The notes: generated by a model from the sequence alone, not told the origin. Shown: positions 7,070 through 14,699, numbered from the stretch's first letter. The stretch: 15,629 nucleotides of DNA from an uncultured Eubacteriales bacterium (GCA_958405585.1 CATYEP010000033.1:1-15629); one strand, 5' to 3'. Made by a program: numbers and translations.

Positions 7070-7097
7070 TTGACTTTTTTTCTTATTTTGTTATACT
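7070..7097 (+). promoter_or_regulatory. Sigma-A promoter for the cyclase-family gene
   Basis: TTGACT (7070-7075), 16-base spacer, TATACT (7092-7097). It lies back to back with the speD promoter, the two -35 boxes being about 40 bases apart. The predicted untranslated leader is about 185 nt (7104-7291). It has a 38-codon open frame from 7107 without a ribosome binding site, which I do not call as a gene, and no terminator. Confidence 0.7.
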
Positions 7098-7291
7098 GGT
7101 ACGCAGATGCCCGCCTGCGTATATAAAAAATTGTACTTTGCTTGTGTTGCTGGTTGCAATGAGCGGAAACTGGTAAAGGAAGAATTGCCGCGATCAAGCC
7201 GGAAAGGGAAGACTTCTTCATAAAAGCTGGCGGGATTCAACAGGAGTATTGTTGTGCGTTAAAAGTAAATTCTGCGAAACCGGAGGGAAAT

Positions 7292-7819
7292 ATGATCGAT
7301 ATCACACAGGAACTTTTTTCGGGAAAGGTTTACGAAGGTGATACTGCGCCGTCGTACCGCCGTGTACGTACTCATGATGCGGACGGCTATTCACTGACCG
7401 ACGTCACTTTTTGTGCGCACAACGGCACGCATCTGGACGCGCCTTCGCATTTTATACGAGGAGGCAAAACTGCGGAGCTGGTCAGCCTGTCGCGGTTGAT
7501 AGGGTGTTGCAAGGTATGTTCGCAGGAAAACATACCGTTTGATGATTTGCCTGCAAGGCTTTTGATCAGGGGCGCGTTTTCTTTGTCTGCCGTGCAGGCG
7601 GAGAGGATCGCTGAAAAATGCCTTCTGATCGGCTGTGAGGCGCAGAGCATCGGGGACGAAGTCATTCACTGCATTTTGCTCGGAGCTGAAGTAGCGGTGC
7701 TTGAAGGATTAGACCTTTCTGCGGCAGATGAGGGAGAATACGAACTCATTGCTTTGCCGCTCAAACTGGGAGGTTCGGACGGTGCGCCGGTACGTGCCGT
7801 TCTTAAAAAGTCGCAATGA
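7292..7819 (+). CDS. Cyclase-family metal-dependent hydrolase (kynurenine formamidase-like)
   Basis: Member of the putative cyclase family (PF04199), which contains arylformamidases and other metal-dependent amide or ester hydrolases; the substrate here is unknown. The family signature HNGTHLDAPSHF is at residues 43-54, with H43, H47, D49 and H53 as likely metal ligands or catalytic residues. The C-terminal motif ALPLKLGGSDGAPVRAVL is also typical. At 175 residues it is shorter than the usual 200-220; the shortening falls around residues 110-128, where the expected G-D-S-x-S-D stretch is replaced by GCEAQSIGDEV. Start: GGAGGG (7282-7287) five bases before the ATG. No tryptophan-catabolism gene is nearby, so a kynurenine role is not supported. 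Confidence 0.85.
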   Translation: MIDITQELFSGKVYEGDTAPSYRRVRTHDADGYSLTDVTFCAHNGTHLDAPSHFIRGGKTAELVSLSRLIGCCKVCSQENIPFDDLPARLLIRGAFSLSAVQAERIAEKCLLIGCEAQSIGDEVIHCILLGAEVAVLEGLDLSAADEGEYELIALPLKLGGSDGAPVRAVLKKSQ

Positions 7820-7955
7820 CTTTTTGGCAGAAGATGAAACAGACGGGCGTGTATCTTTTTCTGTTTACAGAATATACGTTGTGGTTTACACCGGGTGACT
7901 GAACTAAAAAAGCGTTGTACTTGAAAAGTGGGCAGAGAAGGTCAAAGGAGGAGTT

Positions 7956-8231
7956 ATGAAAATTTGGATCATTTATTTATGCGTGATCGGTGTGATATCC
8001 TTGGTTGCGTTATTTTTGTATGCATCGGATAAAGCTAAGGCAAAAAGAGGAAAATGGCGCATACCCGAAAAGGTGCTGCTCGGATTTTCCTTTTTCGGGG
8101 GCGCCGCGGGCGGTACGCTCGCCATGTTTCTTTTCCGCCACAAAACCAAACACTGGTATTTCTGGGCTGTCAATTTTCTGGGGCTTGCATGGCAGATCGC
8201 TGCAGGCGTTCTGATTTACCTGTATCTGTGA
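7956..8231 (+). CDS. DUF1294 family small membrane protein
   Basis: A 91-residue protein of the DUF1294 family, function unknown. Seen: an N-terminal hydrophobic helix (about 3-23), the cytosolic segment DKAKAKRGKWRIPE (29-42), a glycine-rich hydrophobic stretch LLGFSFFGGAAGG, the signature FRHKTKHWYF (60-69), and a C-terminal hydrophobic helix. The ATG follows AAAGGAGG with ideal spacing. It starts 136 bases after the cyclase gene, with neither terminator nor convincing promoter between, so it is probably co-transcribed with it. Confidence 0.9.
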   Translation: MKIWIIYLCVIGVISLVALFLYASDKAKAKRGKWRIPEKVLLGFSFFGGAAGGTLAMFLFRHKTKHWYFWAVNFLGLAWQIAAGVLIYLYL

Positions 8232-8241
8232 AAAGTTCTTA

Positions 8242-8270
8242 TTTACAAACGGCAGAATGCGTGGTATAAT
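8242..8270 (+). promoter_or_regulatory. Sigma-A promoter (extended -10) of the ketopantoate-reductase-like gene
   Basis: TTTACA (8242-8247), 17-base spacer, TATAAT (8265-8270), preceded by TGG to give an extended -10. It begins just after the DUF1294 stop and predicts a short leader of about 40 nt. Confidence 0.8.
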
Positions 8271-8315
8271 AAAAGACAGCAGAGTTTTAGATCAAAGAAA
8301 AGGGAGATATTGTTT

Positions 8316-9323
8316 ATGAAATGTGCAATTTACGGTGCGGGCGCGATGGGTACGGTGCTCGGCGCATACATCGCTAAAGCGGGAGTGGAGATCGATCTTG
8401 TCAACCGCAACAGAGAGCATATCGAAGCGCTCAAAGAACACGGCGCGCATATTATCGGGACGGTCGATTTTACGCAGAAAGTGAATGCTCTTTTGCCCGA
8501 AGAAATGACGGGACAATATGATATTATCCTGCTCATGACCAAGCAGAGATACAATGCCGACATTGTTTCGTTTTTAAAAGACAAACTGAAAGAGGACGGT
8601 GCGATCTGTACCTGTCAGAACGGTCTTCCCGAACCGAAGATTGCGCAGATGATCGGGAGCGACCGCACGCTGGGCTGTGCCATTGCCTGGGGCGCGACCT
8701 TCCATGGGAAAGGCGTTTCCGAGCTGACGAGCGATCCCGCCGCGCTTACTTTCTCGCTGGGTGCGTTCGGCAAGGGAAACCATTTGCAGGACGTTAAAAA
8801 ACTGCTCGAATGTATGGGAACGGTCATTGTAGAGGAAAACTTTATCGGGGCAAGGTGGTCAAAACTTCTGATCAACAGTGCGTTTTCGGGGCTTTCCACG
8901 GTCACGGGCGCTACATTCGGCGAAGTTTCGAAGGAAAAACGTGCGCGCACGGTCGCACAGCGCATCATGAAAGAATGTATCGACGTTGCCAAAGCCGCAG
9001 GGATCCGTATCGAGCCTGTGCAGGGGCATCAGATCGACAAACTGTTTGATTATAAGGGGAAATTGAAAAAAGCGCTGTCTTTTGCATTGATCCCCATAGC
9101 GATGAAAAAACACGCGCGCCTGATATCGAGTATGTTGCAGGATCTTCGCGCAGGAAAGATCTGTGAAATCGATTTTATCAACGGCGTCGTCTGTGAATAC
9201 GGTAAAAAATACGGCGTTCCCACGCCTTGCAACGCGCGTACGGTGGAGATCGTGCACGGCATCGAGCAGGGGAAATACTCTATCTGTTTTGATAATATCG
9301 ACCTTTATAAGGATGTTCTGTAA
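8316..9323 (+). CDS. panE: Ketopantoate reductase family protein (2-dehydropantoate 2-reductase)
   Basis: NADPH-dependent reductase of the ApbA/PanE family, which reduces 2-ketopantoate to pantoate in pantothenate synthesis. In 335 residues: N-terminal dinucleotide site GAGAMG (7-12), TCQNGLPE (99-106) next to the nicotinamide, the catalytic lysine region WSKLLINSAFSG (K183, N187), and the C-terminal signature SSMLQDLRAGKICEID (271-286). It is about 30 residues longer than E. coli PanE. The frame opens with a TTG at 8310, but the ATG at 8316 has AGGGAGA eight bases upstream and was chosen. No panB, panC or panD is nearby, and many members of this family act on other 2-keto acids, so the substrate is uncertain; the gene symbol is by family. 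Confidence 0.85.
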   Translation: MKCAIYGAGAMGTVLGAYIAKAGVEIDLVNRNREHIEALKEHGAHIIGTVDFTQKVNALLPEEMTGQYDIILLMTKQRYNADIVSFLKDKLKEDGAICTCQNGLPEPKIAQMIGSDRTLGCAIAWGATFHGKGVSELTSDPAALTFSLGAFGKGNHLQDVKKLLECMGTVIVEENFIGARWSKLLINSAFSGLSTVTGATFGEVSKEKRARTVAQRIMKECIDVAKAAGIRIEPVQGHQIDKLFDYKGKLKKALSFALIPIAMKKHARLISSMLQDLRAGKICEIDFINGVVCEYGKKYGVPTPCNARTVEIVHGIEQGKYSICFDNIDLYKDVL

Positions 9324-9360
9324 TAAATGGATTCAGACAGTTTTTTTGATTTGAATTATA

Positions 9361-9406
9361 AGAAACGGGATGCCGTCCGAATTCTTTCGGACGGCATCCC
9401 GTTTCT
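9361..9406. repeat. Perfect 21-bp inverted repeat with 4-base loop
   Basis: AGAAACGGGATGCCGTCCGA plus one more A, a 4-base loop, then the exact reverse complement. It lies 37 bases after the panE-like stop. Neither strand has a T-tract directly after the stem, so it is not a standard terminator even though a standard one follows at once. As RNA it would form a very stable hairpin. Confidence 0.8.
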
Positions 9407-9419
9407 GTCATAAAAACAG

Positions 9420-9470
9420 CCGCAGCGGTCAGCACAGACTTTTACGCTGACCGCTGCGGTATGTTTTTTT
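9420..9470. terminator. Bidirectional intrinsic terminator
   Basis: Perfect 14-bp stem CCGCAGCGGTCAGC / GCTGACCGCTGCGG with a 12-base loop. On the plus strand it is followed by TATG and seven T (9464-9470); on the minus strand by CTG and five T. It ends the panE-like transcript on one side and the membrane-protein transcript (stop at 9486) on the other. Confidence 0.9.
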
Positions 9471-9485
9471 GCTGTCGGCTATAAT

Positions 9486-10322
9486 TTATTCCGAACGGAC
9501 GATCGGGGGTGTTTCTTCGCTTTTTTGCAAAGTCGTGGGAAAAGGGATTTCTGCGTCGCGCACTTTTCTTCTGTTAAGCTCAGCGATGCGTTCCGTAAAA
9601 GAAACGGGGGTACGTCGCACAAGATTTTCGCCGAAACGAGAGGTGATCAGTACATAAATACAGAAGATGGGGACGGCGCCCAGATTGGTTTCCAGCAGAG
9701 AATTGACGGTAAGCGTCATCAGTTTATCCCATACGGAAACAAATTCGGCACTGCGGATCCCGCCGATCAGAAGTGCGGTTTCCCAGGCAAACTGCGCCAG
9801 GATCCCGCCGGCCAGAAGCCAGGGCAGAGGAAATCTTTTTATGCGGTCTGTCTGCAGAAAATTGTAAACGATCGCCGCTCCGTATCCGAAAAACAGGATC
9901 AGCGCCATATAGCCGTGATATGCGCCCGTCGTGCGCTGAATGGTAACGGTGGGGAAATTTTGCCCGAATGTTTCGGCAAGCATGGGTGCACATAACCACC
10001 ATGCCCAGATCAAAAGCGACCATTCCAATAAATGTTCGTCTTTTTTCATCCACAGCCATAAGAAAGCAAAGTTGGTAATGCCGTAACTCATGGACATCCA
10101 TAAAAGGACGAGAAAAAGGTTTCCGCCTTCAATGCTCCTCGCGTGACAGACCAGGTGGAAGATCCCGTAATCGACAAGCATGTATAAAACTCCGCCGGCA
10201 AGAGAAAAGAACAGCGTCAGATATCGTTTGCGGAAAAATAAAAGTGCGCAAAACACTATAAGAAATCCCGTATCCAGATAGATATAAAGAGTATTGAATA
10301 CCCTTTGTGCTATGATTTCCAT
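9486..10322 (-). CDS. Multi-pass membrane protein of unknown function
   Basis: I do not recognise the family. The 278-residue protein shows about seven hydrophobic helices (roughly 12-30, 34-58, 68-92, 99-118, 134-154, 165-188, 204-228) and a charged C-terminal tail of about 50 residues (SRFGENLVRR onward) that is probably cytosolic. There is no signal peptide. Acidic residues fall inside or next to helices (D51, E181, E211) and the protein is rich in tryptophan in helices 3 and 4. Its own promoter lies at 10383-10411. AGGGGT stands seven bases before the ATG. It could be a sensor or transporter-like protein, but nothing visible decides this. Confidence 0.85.
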   Translation of the reverse strand: MEIIAQRVFNTLYIYLDTGFLIVFCALLFFRKRYLTLFFSLAGGVLYMLVDYGIFHLVCHARSIEGGNLFLVLLWMSMSYGITNFAFLWLWMKKDEHLLEWSLLIWAWWLCAPMLAETFGQNFPTVTIQRTTGAYHGYMALILFFGYGAAIVYNFLQTDRIKRFPLPWLLAGGILAQFAWETALLIGGIRSAEFVSVWDKLMTLTVNSLLETNLGAVPIFCIYVLITSRFGENLVRRTPVSFTERIAELNRRKVRDAEIPFPTTLQKSEETPPIVRSE

Positions 10323-10382
10323 CTTTTTTACCCCTTGTTTAAATTTCAGAAATTAAATTTGTCATGTTTTTTTATTACATTC

Positions 10383-10411
10383 AGTATAAGATATTACAGT
10401 GGATAAGTCAA
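10383..10411 (-). promoter_or_regulatory. Sigma-A promoter of the membrane-protein gene
   Basis: On the minus strand TTGACT (10411-10406), 17-base spacer, TATACT (10388-10383). Predicted leader of about 50 nt. The region 10323-10568 is a divergent intergenic region holding this promoter and the one at 10502-10531; nothing else was recognised in it. Confidence 0.82.
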
Positions 10412-10501
10412 GAGGAGGAATGTAAAAAGGTTGAAAAAGAGCAAAAACAAAACGAAAACAGGGCAAGAACTGAAAATTTTGGACGGAATTCAAGCAGTTT
10501 C

Positions 10502-10531
10502 TTGACAAAATGAAAACAAATATTTTATAAT
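10502..10531 (+). promoter_or_regulatory. Sigma-A promoter of the zinc-ribbon gene
   Basis: TTGACA (10502-10507), 18-base spacer, TATAAT (10526-10531). Predicted leader of about 30 nt containing the ribosome binding site. Confidence 0.85.
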
Positions 10532-10568
10532 AAAGGAAACGTTAACATTCAAAGTGCGGAGATAGGAA

Positions 10569-11708
10569 ATGAGAGATAATTCGGATTTGTTTGATGACAT
10601 TGCGCCGTCTCAGTCTGTACAGCAAAATGAGCCGATCGCGCGCGAACCCGAAAATTCTGAAAACCGTACGGCAGTTATGAAATGTCCTGCTTGCGGGGCG
10701 GACATGATTTATGACGCAGAGAGCGGAAAACTGCTTTGCGAACATTGCGGGACTCAGAAAGAAATCGAGTCAAAGACGAGCGAGGAGCTGGATTTTGAAC
10801 GGCTTTTGACGGATAAGGGCGGTTGGGATGAATCGCATGTGTTTCGCTGTGAAAACTGCGGGGCGCAGGAGGTGCTGGATAAAAACGAGATCGCAAAACA
10901 GTGTCCTTTCTGCGGGGCGACGAACATTGTGGAAACTTCCGAACTTCCGGATATCCGTCCCAATGCGGTGGTACCGTTCCGTGTGGCGTTAAAGGATGCG
11001 GCAACGGCTGTGAAAACATGGGTACGTAAGCGTATTTTTGCACCTCAGAAATTTCGCAAAAGTGCGAAGCCGGAAAAAATGAAGGGCGTCTATATGCCTT
11101 CTTTTTCTTTCGATTCGAGCACGAATTCTTATTATACGGCGGTACTGGGAAAGCATTACTATGTTACGCGCCGCGTCAACGGGAAGACGGTGCAGGAACA
11201 GCGTACCCGTTATTTTACCGTAAGCGGCAGCTACGAGATGTTTTTTGATGATGTACTAATTCAGGCAAGCGGTACGATCGATCAGAAATCATTGAACAAA
11301 TTGCAGCCCTTTCAGACGAACGAAAGCCGCGAATATACAAAAGAATATCTGAGCGGCTATACGGCTACGCAGAATACGAAGAGCGGACTGGAGTGTTGGG
11401 AAGAAGCAAAGAATGTGATCGGGAACCGTTTGCGTTCCGCGATTCTCAGTCAGTATGTCTATGATGAGGTTTCTTCGTTTCGGATCTCCACGCAGTATTC
11501 GGGGATCACATTCAAATACATATTGCTGCCGGTATATGTCGGGCATTGCAAATGGCATACGAAAATTTATAATTTTTTTGTAAACGGTCTGAACGGAAAG
11601 GTTACGGGCAAGGCGCCGATATCTCCGCTGAAAGTGTTCATCACTGTTTTGATCGCGGCGGGGGTGATCGTAGGATTGTATTTCCTGTTCCGAATGTACG
11701 GCGGCTGA
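10569..11708 (+). CDS. TFIIB-type zinc-ribbon protein with C-terminal membrane anchor
   Basis: A 379-residue protein of the zinc-ribbon group often labelled 'superfamily II helicase/primosomal protein N-prime-like', although it has no helicase domain. Two zinc-ribbon knuckle pairs are visible: C39-x2-C42 with C57-x2-C60, and C94-x2-C97 with C112-x2-C115. A low-complexity acidic N-terminus (1-35) precedes them. The middle region (about 125-345) is rich in beta-type, aromatic and polar residues. A single hydrophobic helix (about 352-375) precedes the C-terminus, so the protein is probably tail-anchored with the ribbons in the cytosol. Start: GGAGATAGGAA before the ATG. Monocistronic, with its own promoter and terminator. 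Function unknown. Confidence 0.9.
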   Translation: MRDNSDLFDDIAPSQSVQQNEPIAREPENSENRTAVMKCPACGADMIYDAESGKLLCEHCGTQKEIESKTSEELDFERLLTDKGGWDESHVFRCENCGAQEVLDKNEIAKQCPFCGATNIVETSELPDIRPNAVVPFRVALKDAATAVKTWVRKRIFAPQKFRKSAKPEKMKGVYMPSFSFDSSTNSYYTAVLGKHYYVTRRVNGKTVQEQRTRYFTVSGSYEMFFDDVLIQASGTIDQKSLNKLQPFQTNESREYTKEYLSGYTATQNTKSGLECWEEAKNVIGNRLRSAILSQYVYDEVSSFRISTQYSGITFKYILLPVYVGHCKWHTKIYNFFVNGLNGKVTGKAPISPLKVFITVLIAAGVIVGLYFLFRMYGG

Positions 11709-11761
11709 GCGGCTTTCGGGCCGAGCGTTTGCGGGAGGCTTGCAAAAGGGCGTTTTTGCGC

Positions 11762-11798
11762 AACCGATGCTGCAATATTATAAATCGGTTATTTTTTT
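11762..11798 (+). terminator. Intrinsic terminator of the zinc-ribbon gene
   Basis: Stem AACCGAT / ATCGGTT (7 bp) with a 15-base AT-rich loop, followed by A and seven T. It lies 54 bases after the stop codon. Confidence 0.7.
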
Positions 11799-11811
11799 GT
11801 CAAGTCTTGTC

Positions 11812-11840
11812 TTGCAGAAATTTTGAATTTATTCTATAAT
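11812..11840 (+). promoter_or_regulatory. Sigma-A promoter of the GH78-like gene
   Basis: TTGCAG (11812-11817), 17-base spacer, TATAAT (11835-11840). The -35 is weaker than the other promoters here. Predicted leader of about 110 nt; no operator palindrome was recognised in it. Confidence 0.7.
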
Positions 11841-11957
11841 AAAATAGGTTGAGTGCATACGAAAAGTGTCTTATTACAGAATTTTTGTATTGCTGAAAAT
11901 GAAAAACATAATGACAGGTCGGAATAGGTGTATATTTCTTCCTGAAAGGGGCCAAGC

Positions 11958-13574
11958 ATGAAACTGGATACAAGGATCCGTGCATTTATGGCGCCTGTCC
12001 GTGTACTGATGGCGGAAGGCGTTGAGAACGCGGAGATTCTTCTGCGGGAAGCGGATCAGATCGGACTGAATGAAAAGGTATTTGCAAAAGTAAATGGTAA
12101 AGCGCGCATTCTTTTGGATTTCGGAAAGGAATTGCATGGTGCTTTGCGTATTGTGACGGGATACGGCACGGAAGGAGCTCCGGTGCATTTGCGGTTGGGA
12201 GAATCGGTCGGTGAAGCGGTGTCGCCGCTTGGGACCAAAGGCAGCACGAACAATCACAGCCTGCGCGATATGACGGTGCCGCTCTCGATCTTATCCGATA
12301 TGGAATTCTTTTGCAGCGGTTTTCGCTTTGCGTACCTTGAATTTACGGACGAAAATGCACAATTTTGTCTGAAAGCGGTCAATGCGGTATATATTCACAA
12401 CGGGCGTCCGCAGACAGGTTCGTTCCGCTGTTCGGATGAACTGATCAACAAAATTTATGATACGGCGGCTTATACGGTTCAGCTTTGTGCACAGGATTAT
12501 ATCTGGGACGGCATCAAACGCGATCGGCTTGTATGGATCGGAGACATTTATCCGGAAATGCGTGCATTGCTTTCCGTTTGCGCGGATGACGGATGTATCA
12601 CAAAGTCGCTGGATTTTGTAAAAAATGAAACGCCGTTGCCGGCGTGGATGAACAGTTTCCCTATGTACAGCATGTGGTGGCTGATCATTTTGTGCGATTA
12701 TTACAAACTGACGGGAAATCTGGATTACATATTGGCGCAGAAAGAATACATGGTCGCTTTGCTGGAACAGATCGATGCCTGCATTGCGGAGAACGGAGAT
12801 TTTAATTTCGGCGTCAATTTTGTGGACTGGCCGACGCATGAACAGCCGGACGAACCGGAAGGAGTCCGCTGCCTTTGCAGAATTTGTGCCGATCGTGCGG
12901 CGGAACTGGAAAAGCTGTGCGGACGGGACGGTTCGCTTTCACGGCGCATCCGCGCGAAAATGGACAAGAAAGATGTACCGGTACAGGATAAAAAGCAGAT
13001 CGTAGCGCTTAAATATTTTTCACGCACGGCACTTACCGAAGAAGAGAAAAAGCTTCTCACCGAAAACGGTGCAAAGGGATTTTCCACGTTCATGAGTTAT
13101 TTCCTGCTCAGTGCACTGAGCGAAAATGCCGATATGGAACAGGCGCTCAATGCTTTGAAAGAGTATTACGGCGGCATGCTGAAAATGGGCGCAACGACGT
13201 TCTGGGAAGACTTTGATGTGAATTGGATGGAAAATTCTTGTCCCGTGGATCGTCTTTGCAAGGAAGGCGAGCGCGATATTCACGGCGATTTCGGTCGGTA
13301 TTGTTATATCGGTTATCGGCACAGCTTGTGCCACGGTTGGTCGGCAGGGGTTATCCCGTTCCTTCTGGAACGTGTTATCGGAGTGAAGATCGATGAAGCC
13401 GGTTACAAAAAGGTAACAGTTTCGCCCGATCTCGGGTCGCTTACCTGGTTCGATGCGCAGATCCCGACGCCTGCGGGATTATTGAAAATTTCCTGCAAAA
13501 AAGAAAACGGAAAAGTAAAGACGACTGTCGATGCGCCGGAAGGCTGCAAAGTAAACGTTGTTGAGAAAAACTGA
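11958..13574 (+). CDS. Alpha-L-rhamnosidase-like glycoside hydrolase (GH78 family)
   Basis: Glycosidase related to GH78, whose members release terminal alpha-L-rhamnose from plant glycosides and polysaccharides. Seen in 538 residues: an N-terminal beta-sandwich-like domain (about 1-150), then the (alpha/alpha)6 catalytic region with DGIKRDRLVWIGD (184-196), which corresponds to the family's D-G-x-x-R-x-R-x-x-W-x-G-D/E acid motif; TTFWE at 413-417; and SLCHGWSAG at 456-464. A short C-terminal beta domain follows. Pro in the usual DGP is Ile here. It is much smaller than typical 700-1000-residue rhamnosidases and lacks carbohydrate-binding modules. There is no signal peptide, so it is probably cytoplasmic and acts on imported oligosaccharides or glycosides. 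AAAGGGG lies six bases before the ATG. No sugar transporter or regulator is adjacent. Specificity could differ from rhamnose. Confidence 0.82.
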   Translation: MKLDTRIRAFMAPVRVLMAEGVENAEILLREADQIGLNEKVFAKVNGKARILLDFGKELHGALRIVTGYGTEGAPVHLRLGESVGEAVSPLGTKGSTNNHSLRDMTVPLSILSDMEFFCSGFRFAYLEFTDENAQFCLKAVNAVYIHNGRPQTGSFRCSDELINKIYDTAAYTVQLCAQDYIWDGIKRDRLVWIGDIYPEMRALLSVCADDGCITKSLDFVKNETPLPAWMNSFPMYSMWWLIILCDYYKLTGNLDYILAQKEYMVALLEQIDACIAENGDFNFGVNFVDWPTHEQPDEPEGVRCLCRICADRAAELEKLCGRDGSLSRRIRAKMDKKDVPVQDKKQIVALKYFSRTALTEEEKKLLTENGAKGFSTFMSYFLLSALSENADMEQALNALKEYYGGMLKMGATTFWEDFDVNWMENSCPVDRLCKEGERDIHGDFGRYCYIGYRHSLCHGWSAGVIPFLLERVIGVKIDEAGYKKVTVSPDLGSLTWFDAQIPTPAGLLKISCKKENGKVKTTVDAPEGCKVNVVEKN

Positions 13575-13637
13575 CGCATAGCTTTTTCCGGATCGTTTAC
13601 GATTTTATGTAAAAATAATTTGTTTTAAAATGGTCAG

Positions 13638-13669
13638 TGCGGCACAGCAAACGGCTGTGCCGCATTTTT
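13638..13669 (+). terminator. Intrinsic terminator of the GH78-like gene
   Basis: Perfect 11-bp stem TGCGGCACAGC / GCTGTGCCGCA with a 5-base loop, followed by five T. It ends four bases before the first ATG of the permease fragment. Confidence 0.9.
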
Positions 13670-13672
13670 ATA

Positions 13673-14023
13673 ATGTTTAACTTTATTTCTTCATCAATTT
13701 TGGCAAAAAAGCGGGAAATAGGTGTATTGCGTGCAATCGGGGCAAGAGTAATTGATGTGTTTAAAATTTTTATGACGGAATCATTGATCATTGCGTTTTT
13801 TTGCATTGTGTTATCCTGTTTGGGAAGTATAGGGTGTTGTATATTATTAAATTGGATACTCACGATAGATACGGCGCTTTTATCGGTCAATTTGTTTGTT
13901 TTTTGCCCTGTTTCAATTATCTGTATTTTAGGAATTGCATTGATAATTTCTTTTATTTCAACATTTATTCCAATTTTACTTTATTCTGAAAGGTATCTGG
14001 TTGAAAGTATTAGAACATTATGA
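13673..14023 (+). pseudogene. 5'-truncated FtsX/MacB-type ABC transporter permease (C-terminal fragment)
   Basis: The 116-residue frame matches only the C-terminal end of FtsX-domain permeases: the cytosolic coupling segment KKREIGVLRAIGARVIDVFK (12-31), followed by two long hydrophobic stretches (about 37-62 and 77-109) and a short tail (SERYLVESIRTL). Everything upstream (the earlier transmembrane segments, the extracellular domain and any ATPase) is missing. No ribosome binding site stands before the ATG at 13673; the frame also extends to a GTG at 13637 inside the upstream terminator stem, which is not credible as a start. The sequence is clearly more AT-rich than its neighbours, with many ATT, ATA and TTA codons. 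It is probably a remnant; a small expressed membrane peptide is less likely. Confidence 0.78.
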
Positions 14024-14081
14024 TGATTAAAGGAGATGAGATTTCCATGAAGAAAAAAATGTATTTTGTAGTTTTGCAATT

Positions 14082-14684
14082 TTGATGATAATACCATTTT
14101 TGTTTTCGGGGTGTGCCGGGAGTTCTAAATCAAAGTTTATTCATGATGGGGATTTTCAGTATTACTACGTAAAAGAAGATGATTGTTATGCTATAGTGGG
14201 GACAACAGTGCAAGGGTTTGAAAAAGATATTTTATATATACCGCCATATTTTAAGGATAAAAAAGAAGGATATCCTGCAATGTGGTTGATGGAAAAATCG
14301 GGGGGAGGAGAACTATTTTTCCCAAATTGCAATAACGAATATAATGAAAGCCTTGTGTGGCTTGCCGTAAAACATCAGGTCAATTATTATGTATCGCCGC
14401 CTGCGTATGATTATATTGTTGAGAACGTAAAAGATTATGGAATGATACATAAAGCAAATACATTGTATATGTTAAATTATGAAGATGCTCCGAACGAAGG
14501 GTATTTCTTTGTCAATAATTATACAGAGGGTAGCTTAATACAAAGCACGCCATATGAGCCGCGGCGTGAAGGACATATGTTTGGAGACTGGTATAAAGAG
14601 CCCGAATGTATTAACGAATGGGATTTTGAGAAAGATGTGTTAATTGGGGAAACGAAGCTATATGCTGCGTGGATAAAAAAATAA
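14082..14684 (+). CDS. Lipoprotein with C-terminal List_Bact_rpt domain, signal peptide disrupted
   Basis: Secreted lipoprotein of unknown role. In this 200-residue frame (opening with TTG, then ATG at 14085) a lipobox FSGC gives the lipid-anchored C11. An N-terminal region (25-65) has the YVKEDDCYAIVG...LYIPPYF pattern reminiscent of BspA-type leucine-rich repeats. The C-terminus (about 140-198), with GHMFGDWYKEPE, DFEKDV and TKLYAAW, fits the Listeria-Bacteroides repeat (PF09479). The well-placed start, ATG at 14047 after AAAGGAG (14029-14035), reads MKKKMYFVVLQF and then stops. One added base between 14047 and 14082, for example a fifth T in the run 14072-14075, would join it to FAILMIIPFLFSGC and make a complete signal peptide. 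So it is either frameshifted or carries a sequence error. It lies 23 bases after the permease fragment and shares its AT-rich composition. Confidence 0.75.
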   Translation: MMIIPFLFSGCAGSSKSKFIHDGDFQYYYVKEDDCYAIVGTTVQGFEKDILYIPPYFKDKKEGYPAMWLMEKSGGGELFFPNCNNEYNESLVWLAVKHQVNYYVSPPAYDYIVENVKDYGMIHKANTLYMLNYEDAPNEGYFFVNNYTEGSLIQSTPYEPRREGHMFGDWYKEPECINEWDFEKDVLIGETKLYAAWIKK

Positions 14685-14699
14685 TAAAGGAAAGGGAAA

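Noticed and set aside
7387..7669. Two minus-strand open frames of about 92 codons inside the cyclase gene
   Set aside because: They overlap the HNGTHLDAPSHF signature gene completely and have no start signals or motifs.
8316..9323. Pantothenate pathway cluster
   Set aside because: No panB, panC or panD neighbours; only the family-level call is supported.
9361..9406. Long inverted repeat as insertion-sequence ends
   Set aside because: The arms are separated by only four bases and no transposase or target duplication is nearby; it is a hairpin, not element termini.
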